Shown: piece after piece, positions 39,161 to 50,870 of the stretch
Numbering within the stretch: position 1 is the first letter of the stretch
Layout: each line of letters starts with the position of its first letter
Origin: Xiphias gladius
Lineage: Eukaryota > Chordata > Actinopteri > Istiophoriformes > Xiphiidae
Assembly (NCBI RefSeq): GCF_016859285.1
Contig: NC_053411.1
Span: 2,109,501-2,173,500 of the forward strand
Reading direction: 5' to 3'
DNA: 64,000 bases
Position numbers and translations under genes: made by a program
The notes under the pieces: model-generated
Databases searched by the model: none
Seen by the model: only the letters and a program-made list of their open reading frames with translations
What the model was told of the DNA's origin: nothing

Positions 39161-42100
39161 TTCCCTCCACATATGTCGATGCCAAATACTTATATTTGGC
39201 ATCTTAGTTTAATGTGTGTTGTACACGTCAAACATTAACTTCTTTTTTTACAACTTATACTTTTGACCATTATTTCCCCCAGTGATGACAACTGTAATAA
39301 CCGTATTCACTGACTTAACTGCTGGGAACAAGGTGACATTACTACAACAGTCAGACTGGTCAAGAAGCGCGAACAGTCAGACAGTCAAGGAGGTTGTTGC
39401 GAACGATCAATTTAGTTAAAACTATTTGGAAGAGAAAACGAAGGCATGGGGTAAAATTACCACTCACTGCCATGGAAGCTGTTTACACCCATCACAGGTT
39501 ACAGAACCACTTCTTGCTTCAACTTTGAGCCACTGTGTTCACTGTCACTGTGCACTCAGTTTTCATGTGCAATGAGGCCATTATCAGTGACATTACAGGG
39601 GCACTCACTGTGTCTCTTAGTGGTTTCGATAATCTGGCTAAAATATTGACCTGTTTCCAGTCTGTCTGATTGGATTACTGCTTGTGTTTCATTCCTGACT
39701 GAACTTTGTTTGAGCGATGTCGCTGGTCAGCAATGTTATTGTAACTGATAGAAACAATGGTCAGAATTACAGAAATAAGTCCCAAGCTGTCATAAATTTG
39801 AATGAATATCAGTGAACTGTTTTGCAGTGTTTTATGAATGTAGAAGTGAACTAAGCATCAGTATGAGTACATTATGAACACTAACAACATGCTAGATATT
39901 GAAAGTGATAGCCGGCTACCTCAGTGATTTCCTGTTGAGCAGCTGCTTTGTTTTTGGCCTCAGCAAACACAAAAAGTTCCCAGCATGAAATATTCTGCCC
40001 TGAGCAACTGTAAGAGCTTGTCAACTCAGCACCGACTGCACTACAAAGCAGATGTAATGCTGGGCTTGATAACACAGTTAGAGAGAAAATGAGGCGGCCG
40101 CTGGGAGGGCTGGGAATTGAAGTGTTTTTTTTCCCTCTTCCTTGTTCAAGTTCACACTCGGGTCCATCTGGTGGCAGGTGGTTCAGAGCTGCTGAATAGG
40201 CAGCGGTCCAGACTCTCCTCCTCGCCCATCACACATGGCTAACTTATCAGAACAGACACAATGAAAGCAGCAACGACACTCACCGCGCCTGTAATCGCTG
40301 TCAGGGATGAGACTTTGATTCACAGACGCTTTCAGCGCATTTGTCGACATTTTTTTTTTCCTCCATTTTCCCCTCCTTTCCTGTTGCATTCTGTGGCGGC
40401 TTGGCATTGTCTATGTGTTTTTGTGTGTTTGTGTGTGTGTGTGTGTGTGTGAGTGCTCACACAGACGGGGTGGGCTGGCAGGGGTCACGGTTCGCCAGCC
40501 TGCCTAGATCCATCAAGAGGAACAAAGCAGGGGGAGAAGGAGCAGTGCCAAGCCCCCCGAAATCAAAGACCAGGTTTGGGATTGGGATTCGCTCCAAAAG
40601 GCTGGACCCATTTTGGTGGTGCAGGGGGTCTCGGGGAGCCAGGGGGAAGAGGAGGAGAGGAGTTAAAAACAATAATCAAATCCACCACAGCGTCTGAGGA
40701 CTGGGCTGGTTGAGAGAGCTGGCTGAAGCCTCTGCATGCAGCATCCCTCCCTGTCCGTCCCCTTTGAAGTCTGCTTGCTTATGTTCTTTACATAACTTGA
40801 TCTGATTTTGGAAAGGCTAATTTGTATGCATTCTGTGAGTTGGGGGGCAGAGTCGCTTGCCACCCAGAATTCCACAGGGGAACTGACAGGAAGGTCAACA
40901 TGATTGGCCACAGGGGGAAATGGGGGACACAAGCAAGCCAAAAGCATATGATAAGTGTCTTTGAATTATTGCAGCTCTGTGCAAATTTGATGACAATGGC
41001 TGAGTGGTCAGGGGGCTGAAATCTCTTTGCAAATAGAGGCCGCACATGCTTTGGTGGTCTTCATTTTGCTGTCAGCTTCCCCAGTTGAAGAGACAGCAAT
41101 GAGCTGCGAAGGCTAATATGAATAAACACTTCAAAGGAGCTGATTTACATGAACCGAACACTCCAAATTTTGCTCTTTGATACTTTAGCAATACATACAA
41201 ATAATGTAAGTATTCTACGTATTATTCAGTTCCACTCAGTAAACATACTGGAACTGAACTGTTATTGGACATAAAGCAGATGTTCCTTTTTCCCCATCAA
41301 GTGAACAAGAAGTGGTAATGATGAGTTACAATGAAAAGAAGACACAAACAGATATTACTCATGTAAAGAAAAGATCAGAAATACATCATTGTGGTTAACT
41401 GCGAAATATGTAGTTAGCGAATCTCTCGTTTTAGAGACGAACAATGAAAGAAAAACCAACACAGATTATAGACCAGGACATAATTGCTCGGTAGGAACAA
41501 TTCTATTTTTGTATTTCAGGAAAAGAGACTAAAGAAGAAAGTTAACTGCTGAGATCTTGGAATGCGGCAACGATCACGCTAGTTAAAACAGGACAACACA
41601 CATGAGGTGTCACACGATCAGACAAGTTGTACGCAAACCACCAGATTATCCAAACTGTAACTGCAATGATTGTGAACGGTGAAATCATTAACAAAACTGT
41701 CAGTTATAAACAGTTCATAGACTGACTTTTTGCTTTAACTTCTTGGCCAGTTGAACTTATTTTTAGCAATGTTACAAGCTACCAATTGCTAACCTGTTAT
41801 GGATGTATGACATGGCTGCAGAGTTTTACAAGGGGGTTGCTATGGTAACCCCCCATCTCAAGCTCTTTTGAGATCTTGAGTTCGTAAGAGAGACTCTAAG
41901 ACATTTAAGATATTTTGTAATATTTGGCAACAATCTATCAAGACAATTTATGAGCATGAGTTATTTATTAAGATCTCCATCGTGTGGCTCTGGCAGCTAC
42001 ACCTGCTTCTGTGCAAATAACTCTAAAGTGTAGAAAGCGTTTTTCTCCGAGCAGCGTGCCTTCAGACAGTGCAGGGAGGTGAGATGAGGGAGGAAGGAGA

Positions 42101-42966
42101 GACTTTTCATCAACCTTGAGCTTTAATGACTTCCTCGAGGTGCTTTTTGACTGCCGTCCAGAGGCTTGGTGGGAGGGCAGCCTTTCTCCTCAGCGTTGGC
42201 CTCGTGCCAGGGTGACAATCAATGTCTCTGTGTCTCTTCTGTGGGAGATTATTTCGAAGGTCTCCCCTTTTTATTGGAGGAAATGGTATTTGGAAGCTCA
42301 AACAGGATGTCCTGCTGGCTGGCCTGGACTCTGAACCATTCGCTAACCCCCCCTCGGGCTCCATTCTTCCTCTGTACCCCCAACCCCCCCCGGCTCCATT
42401 CTCTCAGAGGAAAATAGTTTAAATTAATCCAGCAGTCTAAGCAGCCACTTTGTCTTTTCGTGTCTCCATTTGAAAGTTTCCTGCTTTACTGAATCTGCTG
42501 GCAGGTATGCTGTCTGCTAGAGATGATGCCATATGAACAAATTATTACAGTATGACTGCATTAAAACGTGCAGATACAGTTTTATTCTCCAGTTACTCCA
42601 ATTACTTGGTTTTAAAGCAAGCATATGTAACGTTTCCTGAACAGTGGCTACTGTGGCCACAAGTGTCAATTACGGGATAATGATAAATGCTAAAATGTAG
42701 CGTAACGGTAACACAAGTAGAGAAGAGCCATATAGTCAGCAAACCAACTCAATAACGTCAGCTACACAGTAATATGTATCTAAAGTTAGCCAACGCTAGC
42801 CACCATAAGCTACTGGTCATACCAGACCAACTAATACTGCAGCAACAAAACTCCTGAGTGTATTAAACCGAGCAAGGGTTTGTTTTATTGCTTAAGAATT
42901 TGGCTTTTAATTCGCAAGAGGAAGACTTTGTTATTTCTTCTTTCAACAATTACATAGCCTCACTTT
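39161..42966. other. Intergenic, low repeat content; possible regulatory DNA
   Basis: No exon with good splice sites was recognised. A short (GT)n lies at 40431-40451. The stretches 40730-41160 and 42100-42480 are complex, non-repetitive sequence with balanced composition. They are candidates for conserved non-coding elements, but that cannot be shown without alignment. Confidence 0.35.
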
Positions 42967-43250
42967 AAAGCTGCACTAATCAATATTTGATATATTAATA
43001 ATACATCAAATGTCTAATATGAAAGGTTCCTCTGTTGTAGTGACAAACCCAGAGAGAATTATCACCCACTCTGCAGCTCCCCTCAGCTTTACTAAGTTCT
43101 TTAGTCTCTCTTACTTTAAGTTGAAAAAAAAAAAAAGGCACCAAATAGTAGCCCAGGACACACACACACACACACACACACACAGGCACACACACAGAAT
43201 GTCGAATGCTATACATCAATATGCATCCTGACAGTCATATTTTTTTTTAC
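42967..43250 (+). repeat. Fish repeat family E copy interrupted by (CA)n
   Basis: Begins 'aaagctgcactaatcaatat' and contains 'gaaaggttcctctgttgtag', 'tatcacccactctgcagctc' and 'cccctcagctttactaag', which I recall as an abundant fish interspersed repeat. A (CA)n tract lies at 43158-43197. Confidence 0.55.
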
Positions 43251-46200
43251 CCTGATTGAGATTATCTAAAATTCAGTTGAATTGGAGAAGGTTATAGTAA
43301 AGTAGGTAAATATTCATCACACAGCAGGCTATAGAGGATATTACAAACAGAAAGAAGACAGCACTCCTGCAGACATTTCAGTTCAGCTGCTCTGCTCTGG
43401 ACTGAAGAGAGGAAAGTTGTGATCGGAAAGTTGCCATAAATCAAACAGGTCAGATGGAATTTCCTGGGACAAAATTATCTTTTCAAAAAAGTTGTACAGG
43501 ATTAAAGGAACAGTTCAATATTTCTTGAAGAACAACAGCTGGGTGCAGTGAGTACGTGCAGTTTCCTGGGGTCTTTTTGTCACAGTGACGTTGTAAGGTT
43601 TGGTGCTATCGTGCCTTAACAGAGACCAAAACCACTGCCATTTGGGCTGATGTTGGAAGGATATTTTCTTCATTTATCAGTTTATCTTCATGTTTACCTG
43701 AGTGAAAAGGAAATATAAGTGAAGGTCTTATCAAATCTTGCCTGTAATCTTCTGTTCTGTGTGGATGAACTCCGAAATGTCATGTTCAGAATCTGGTGTA
43801 TGACAGACGCATAAAAATGTGAAGCAGATATACCAGAACCACATGGTGAGATGCAGGTTTTCGCTGTAGCCTTTCCATAAAATTCACAGTACAAAATTTG
43901 GGACCACTGATCCTATACAAACAGCATGTCTACTAAGAAAGCATTTCAGCTGCGTTTTTTTAGTCGTCTGTCTCACGCATGTCTGACGGAACAGGTAGCT
44001 TCTCTTGTTATCAATCCAGCTGTGTACACAGGCCATGTAATGGTGTTTTACTTGCTTGAAATTGCTGCTCTGCTGCTTATGCTATGCCCTCTGTGTAGAC
44101 AGCGTTAGAGTTTTTTAATCACAGTGCAAATACACTGATCAGCTGTTTGTGCTCATGGTATGTGTCGGGTTCATACTTGGCCTCCTCTGCTATTAGCGTT
44201 GACCTTATGCCGGTTAAAGAGGCAGCTTAGACTCAGTGGAAAATTAGAGGAGTGAGAGTGTGAGGGTTTTGGGTTTGCACTGTGGATCATCCAAACACCG
44301 TAGAAGAAAGAGAGAAAAAGATATAAAAACAATCAAAAAGGTGTGAACCCAGAGCTGTAGCATGTGGACAAGACCCAGCTGGGGCTCTGTAGCAAGTGTG
44401 CTGTACAACTTTAACAGCTCAGACTTCAGTGTGGTGTTTCTGGTTGAAAGGGGGAGGATTCATGGGGTAATGAAGTGTTGTCTGATTAAAAACATGGTAT
44501 ATAGCATTTTTACTCCGCTGGAAACCCAACTTTTACCTTTTGAGCTGCACCCAACTCTCTGTCATGAGCAAGTTTGCCCTTTTACAGTCAGTTCTCAACC
44601 CTGATATAATGCAAGTTCCTCCCTGGCAGTCTACAAAACAACAAGAAATCCCCCGAGTCCACAGCTAGAGAGAGTCAAAGTGAAACCAGAACTTCCAGGC
44701 TCTGTTCCAGAAATACGGAAACTTCATTCAAAATCCCACTGACATTTGTAGTGACACAAATAACTAAAAATCCAGTCTTGGAAATTAGCCTCTCTCCTTA
44801 TACACCTCCATATATTTAGATATGGACAGTAATTAAAAAAGTATATATATTGTTATTTAATATTTCTGTTAATAGCTGCATTTAACAAACACCATTTCCC
44901 ATGACCCCTAAACCATCATGGGTTAAATGTCATGGCGGAAGAGATGAACGAGTGTCGAGGGGTCGAGTCGAGTTCAGACATGTCTGTAATAACTGAACAC
45001 TGAAGAAGGTTCAAGGTGTAGGAGATTACAACTAACAGTTGGAAAGAGACCTTTAGCAGAAAGTGTTGGTGAGTTTTATGAATATGGATGAAACCCAATG
45101 ATGTAAATACCTGCGGTGCTGTGCTTGTAAATTTTCATGGGAGCTATAGTTTTTCCTGTGCTCCCAAAGTGGTGTTCAATCTCAGAAACAAGCACGCCAA
45201 ATGACAGAGTACACTGGCTAATAGAAGCTAGTGGCACAGAGGCGTGCTTGGACGTGACGTCAGGACTTAAGCTCTCTGTAATTGTCAGATAACTAGACAT
45301 GTGAAACTACACGTGTAGTTTTTGCACTTATCTAGCTGGTCATTAATATCGATGTAGGTCTTAAATACCGTCTTTATTTTTGTTTCTGTATTTTGTGATT
45401 GTTTCCAGCTGGCCATTTTACGTTTCTCATTGCATTCTTACTGGAAAATCGACAGAGTCAACCATGTTGTGCTGTATGTAGTATACAGGCTGCGATTTTA
45501 TCCTTTGTGTTAAACACCCTGATGAGGGCCTTGTGCCAAAATATATTGTTAAAGTAGAGACAGCAGACTTTGTAAATCCCTTATTTAGAGGCCTACTGTA
45601 TCCTAGAGTTACTGCCATCAGGCAAACCAAAGCTAAAAGTTAGAGAATAGAGGTCTTATAAACTATGTAACTTACTAGACAATCACACCCACTTAACACA
45701 ATGTGTGGCCAGGTGTGTAGAGGTGTGAGAGTGTGGAGGGTTTCTTCATTCTTCCCACAGCTACTTCCACCACTTTTTGTGCGTAGGTTATGATGACAGG
45801 CTTTTCACTCTGCCTTTGTGTCGGCCTCTGGGGTCCGTTAAAACCAAAAGGAGCATAAATATGCGCAGAAGATTTCATACCAAACTAACAGATTTAGATT
45901 TTTGTTGTACACAAGTGAAAATGTATGCCCCGAAGGTGGTGCGGCCAGAGAGCAAAAACATGACTAGTACCTAGGATCCACCCCAGTGAAATGGAACAAC
46001 ACAGATTTGTACCACGACTAAATATAAGAGAGCACCGATGAACACCTACCAACTCCTCCAAAGAGACATTTTTAACATTTATCCTCCAGTCAGCAGGAAC
46101 AGGTTGTTCCAGTGCAGGCCTGGTGAGATGCATGACATGGAGGCTGATGAAAGCATGAGAGATTCTTCTTCGCCCACAATAAATGGGGAAACTGGATGAC

Positions 46201-47582
46201 TTCCAGCTTTTTTCTATCAGACCACCCACTTAGACTGACATAAAAAGAACATGCACAGCACAGTTTTGGTGATCCACTAGAGGAGGGAGAGCAACATTTA
46301 GATCAAAATAATGTACACTGTTAACAGCCTATTGACTTTTTACACTTTGATTGTAGTGGGTCTAATCAGCAGTGCCAGTAAGACAGATATATATCATTGT
46401 TGTATTTTTAGGTTTTAAGTCATAACTTGCATTTTGAATATTTCATATAAGGGTTTCTTGGGAAGAAGGGGATCACAACATTCAGCAGCACGATGTGTTT
46501 TTGATTAGGCCAGCCGTCAGTACCCTTCATGCAGACAACAGTTTGAGTACTACACACACCAAGTCATTGTGAGCTCTCCAAGTCTTTTTTGCACTAAAGT
46601 TTCGTTTAGTTGTGACAGCTGGGGCTCAGTGTCGGGCCAGTGTGTCTGTAAAGGTATTATTTCAAAGTCTCTAAATTTGTCAGGCACTGTTGTGATTGAG
46701 GTGGACTGGGAAAGAAGAAGGAGCTGGAGCAGGGATCTTTGTCTTAGTAGCAACAGCTGTGACACTATGGCATCTCTGCGATTTCCCACAACTTGAATTA
46801 TTTGTTTTCAGTGAGTAATCACTGTTAACTTGTAAATTTGAATATTTTCTTTGTTTACCACCAGTAAGCTGTGAATGGCAAGCAGAGTGGTTAACACCTG
46901 AGTTTACAAGTTTTTAACTGGACTTTAAATCCAAAACACGCAGAAGCTAGTATGTGTATGGCTTTTTATCCTTTTTTTTTTGTTTACATAACACCCAATA
47001 AAAATCTATGTTATTATGTGTACAACTCAATAAATACATAAATAAATAAATTTTTGTTCCCTTATAATTCGTTATGGTTAATTGGAAAAAAATGCACTGA
47101 CAATGTTCAGGGAACATTATGGTTTATTTCAATGTGTTTTATTTTTGCAGCTCTGGCTATCAGTTGGTTGGTTATAATAATATTGTACTCACCAAAGTAT
47201 GGCTGTAACCAGACCATTCAGAATACCGTGGTCGTCAGTCAGAGTACCCCCAAGCACCTCCCTGAGACAAAGAAAAAAGATGCTGTATTTCCCTGTCACA
47301 GTTTAAGGAGGCTCTGGAATGGGACGGGTTCTGTTGACCTGTTAGAATACATTTAGTGGTAATATGTGAAATTTGAAATACTTTAATGACATGTGCAATA
47401 TTACCTATTCCTGTTAATTTTGTCATGAAATGGTTATCATAGAGATACCTACACCTGTGAAGAATTTATTTTTTAACCAAAAGCTGCACTGGGCAAAATA
47501 TTCATGCAAATGTGTCTCTTCCGTCCAAAACACAAGTGAGTCCTGAGAATAGTAACCTCATTACGTGAGACACTGCCGATAA
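43251..47582. other. Intergenic; one unexplained exon-like ORF
   Basis: No known gene was recognised. The best unexplained piece is 47054-47356 (+), where a TTTTATTTTTGCAG acceptor-like site precedes an open stretch with a hydrophobic segment (ALAISWLVIIILYSPKYG). It may equally be old repeat sequence. Confidence 0.4.
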
Positions 47583-47904
47583 GTCAATTCAATTTTATTT
47601 ATATAGCACCAAATCATAACAGTTTATCTCAGGGCACTTTTCATATAGAGCAGATCTATACCGTACTCTTAATAGTTATATTTACATAGACACAACAATC
47701 CCCCATGAGCAAGCACGTAACCCGACTCATGGTGGGAAGCCGTCTGCCTCAATCGACTGTAGTAGTAGAATTAGTAATAATAATAATAGATGCAGTGGGT
47801 GTTGAGCATGGGGGCAGTAGGTGGTCCACAGTTACAAATACAGACTCTGCAGCTCCACAGGCAGAAATACCTATAGAAAGCAAGGAGGAGAAAGACGAGA
47901 GAGT

Positions 47905-48100
47905 AAATTGTAAATGGACTGCACTTATATAGCGCTTTTCTAGCCTTATCAACCACTCAAAGCGCATTACACTACATGCCAAATTAACACACATTCACAG
48001 AGCGCTTTTCTATACATACACACATTGATGATAGATAGGGGGCTATTGACTTTCCAGTTAGGGGACAACCCACTTTACCTCCTGAGCCACAGCTGCCCCA
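47905..48100 (-). mobile_element. SINE-like body and tail following the 5S head
   Basis: Minus strand: 'ggggcagctgtggctcagga', 'ggtaaagtgggttgtcc' (box A-like), later 'aaagcgctctgtgaatgtg', 'gcgctttgagtggttgataa', 'ggctagaaaagcgctatata', ending 'gtgcagtccatttac'. I recall this body as an abundant fish repeat with a tRNA-like start; here the box B region seems lost. Together with the 5S part it forms one 316-bp unit inside the LINE 3' UTR. Confidence 0.7.
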
Positions 48101-48220
48101 AGCTTACAGCACCTGGTATTCCCAGGTGGTCTCCCATCCAAGTACTAACCAGGCCCAACCCTGCTTAGCTTCATAGATCGGGCAAGAGCCAGCATATTGA
48201 GGTTGGTTTGGCCGTAAAGC
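48101..48220 (-). repeat. Full-length 5S rRNA-like sequence (pseudogene or SINE head)
   Basis: The 120-nt minus-strand sequence begins 'gctttacggccaaaccaacc' and ends 'aataccaggtgctgtaagct', matching the ends and length of fish 5S rRNA. The 3' two-thirds ('gaagctaagcagggttgggc', 'ctggttagtacttggatggg', 'agaccacctggg') is nearly intact, including the box A/IE/box C promoter region. The block around nt 20-50 has diverged strongly, so a functional 5S gene is unlikely. It joins directly to the tRNA-like unit that follows. Confidence 0.85.
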
Positions 48221-49325
48221 ACAAAACTACAAGAGAAGAAGCCGTGTTAGTAACAATCATTGATAGGATATGAATGCATATGGATGGAGAGGAAAAGGAG
48301 GAGAGAGGAGCTTGGTGCATCATGAGAAGTCCCCGGCAGCCTAGGCCTATAGAGAATAACAACGGGAGGGTTCAAGACAAGCCTGAGCCAGCCCTAACTG
48401 TAAGCTTTATCAAACAGGAAGATTTTAGGCCTACTCTTAAACGTGGAGAGGGTGTCTGCCTCTGTTCTGGGAGCGCAGTGTTCTACTGGAGTAATAGGGT
48501 ACTATGAGCTCTTTTGGATATGATGGTGCCTGACCATTAAAGGCTTTGTAGGTGAGGAGGAGGATTTTAAAATCTGTTCTGGATTTTACGGGAAGCCAAT
48601 GCAGAGAAGCTAACACAGGAGAAATGTGATCTCTTTTCCAAGTTCCTGTCAGTACTTGCGCTGGAGCATTCTGGATGAGATAGAGTATTTAAAGATTAGT
48701 TGGGGCAGCCTGATATTACGAAATTACAATAATCCAGCCTAGAAGAATCAAAAGGATGGACTAGTTTTTCTGCATCTTTTTGAGACACGATGTGTCTGAT
48801 TTTTTGCAAAGTTATGTGGGTGAAACAGGCAGTCCTTGAAGTTCGTTTTATGTGAGAGTTAAAGGACACATCCTGATCAAAGAGACCTCCGAGATTCCTA
48901 ACAGTGGTTAGTGCCATTTAGAGTAACTTTATCATTAGATAAGGTGTTTCTGAGGTGTTGGGGGCCAAGTACAATGACATTTTGTTCGAGTTTAACAGCA
49001 GAAAGTTGCTGGTCATCCAGGTCTTTATGTCCATAAGGCAGGCTTGAAGTTCAGCCAACTGATGGGTTTCATCAGGCTTCATTGACAAGTACAATTGGGT
49101 ATCATCTGCATAACAATGAAAGTTTATGGAGTGTTTCCTATTAATATTGCCTAAAGGAAGGATATATAAGGTGAACAGAACTGGTACAAGCACAGAACCT
49201 TGTTGAACTTCTGAGTATATGGAGGATTTATCGTTAAGATGCACAAACTGAAATCGATCTGATAAATAGGACCTAAACCAGCTTAGAGCGGTTCCTTTAA
49301 TGCCAATGAAATGTTCCAGTCTCTG

Positions 49326-50012
49326 TCATAGGATGTGATGTTCAATAGTGTCAACAGGAGCACTAATATCTAACAAGACAAGTACAGAGACAAGTCCTTT
49401 GTTCGATGCAATGAGAAGGTCATTTGTAATTTTCAACAGTGCTTTCTCTGTGCTACGATGCACTCTAAATTCTGACTGAAAATCCTCAAATAAACTATTA
49501 CGTAGAAAGTCACACAACTGCTTGGGGACAGCTTTCTCAAGGATCTTAGAGAGAAAGGGAAGGTTAGATATGGGTCTATAGTTGGCTAAAACACCTGGAT
49601 CAAGAGTAGACTTTTTAAGAAGAAGTTTAATTATAGCTGGTTTAAAGGACTGTGGTACATAGCCTGTTAATAAAGAGAGATTGATTATATCTATTAAAGA
49701 GGTGCTAACTAAGGTTAAAACCTCCTTAAGCAGCCTAGTTGGGATGGGGTCTAAGAGACAGTTTGATGTTTTAGATGAAGAAATCGTTGAAGTTAGTTGG
49801 TGAAGGTCGATGGGAGAAAAACTGTCTAAATATATGTCAGGTTTTACAGCTGTTTCTAAGGTTCCTGTCTTTGAAGATAAATCTGTGCCAGGTGAGGGCA
49901 GGAGATGGTGAATTTTGTCTCTAATAGTTAGAATTTTGTCATTAAAGAAGCTCATGAGGTTGTCACTACTGAGAGCTATAAGAATACATGGATCAGTAGA
50001 GCTATGACTCAT
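49326..50012 (-). pseudogene. Reverse-transcriptase segment of the L2 LINE
   Basis: The longest surviving open segment of the LINE ORF2 (228 codons). It covers the region before RT and RT blocks 0-3. In the usual motif FDTxDHxxL, the first catalytic Asp region reads 'SAPVDTIEHHIL', so the A-F-D core is altered to A-P-V-D. The YADD block lies further on at 48918-49244 in a separate open segment. It cannot be active as it stands. Confidence 0.8.
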
Positions 50013-50870
50013 TGTCAGTCTGGCTACAATGCTGAAAGGAAGGGTTGTTTTTATTTTCCTCTATTAGAGATGAGTAGTAGGCTGCTCCGGCATTACAGGT
50101 GGCCTTCCTATATGTTTTAAGACTATCATGCCAGGCTAAGTGGGATTCTTCCAATGTGGTGGAACCCCATAAGTTTTTGTGTTGTTTTTTTAAATATGTG
50201 GGTTTGGGAGTTAAACCATGGAGCTAACCTGTTTTGTTTTATTATCTTCTTATTTAGAATGGCAATAGAGTCGAGTGTCATTCTCATTGAGCCTGACGCA
50301 CTATCAACAAGATGATCAATTTGGGAGGGACTAAAGTTAGCAGTGAATGAATTACTGATAGAATCAATTGTGTAGTCCATTAACAGGAATTTCCATTATT
50401 AAATAATGATCTGATAAAAGAGGATTCTGTGGAAAGATTTTTATGTGTTCAATTTCGACACCCTAAGTCAGAACTAGGTTGACGGTTTGGTTAAAACAGT
50501 GAGTGGGTTTATTTACACTCTGAGCGAAGCCAATTCAGTCTAATAATGAGATAAACGCAGTGCTAAGGCTATCACTTTCGACGTCCACATGCATATTAAA
50601 ATTGTCTACTATAACTACTTTATTTGTACTAAGGACTAAACTTGATAAAAACTCAGTGAATTCAGTTAAAAATTCAGAGTATGGTCCAGGAGTGTGGTAC
50701 ACTATAAATAATAGAACAGGCTTTAGTGTTTTCCAGGTTGGGTGTGGGGGACTAAGAACCAGGATTTTTAATGAGTTATAATTGAGTTTGATAAATAGAC
50801 TTGAGTCAAAAATGGCTGTAACTCCACCTCCTCGGCTGGTGCAATGAGGAATGTAAGGTAAAAACTGCTA

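Larger units (their letters stand above)
47583..50870 (-). mobile_element. L2-clade LINE, 5'-truncated and mutated
   Basis: Reads on the minus strand from the C-terminal part of an APE-type endonuclease region (about 50870-50400), through a linker ('AWHDSLKTYRKA', about 50100), to the reverse transcriptase: 'NYRPISNLPFLSKILEKAV' and 'LVLLDISAPVDTIEHHIL' (RT 1-3), then '[16 protein letters not shown]' with the catalytic YADD box (about 49100), then 'SRLDYCNFVISGCPN' (about 48700) and 'RTDFKILLLTYKAFNGQ'-like C-terminal sequence in other frames (about 48550). The 3' UTR runs to 47583, where the plus strand begins 'caattcaattttatttatat'. Several stops and frameshifts separate the pieces, so it is inactive. 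A SINE-like unit (47905-48220) splits the 3' UTR. The 3' UTR assignment is from memory of fish L2 ends and is less certain than the RT. Confidence 0.85.

Noticed and set aside
40341..40713. GC-rich plus ORFs of 86-118 codons as a gene
   Set aside because: They include a poly-Phe stretch and a (GT)n tract; the translation has no motif and no supporting splice structure.
48101..48220. A functional 5S rRNA gene
   Set aside because: The 5' half has lost helix sequence, no clear terminator T-run follows, and it lies inside a LINE joined to a SINE-like body.
50560..50781. 73-codon plus ORF
   Set aside because: Antisense shadow of the LINE endonuclease-region sequence, which makes sense on the minus strand.
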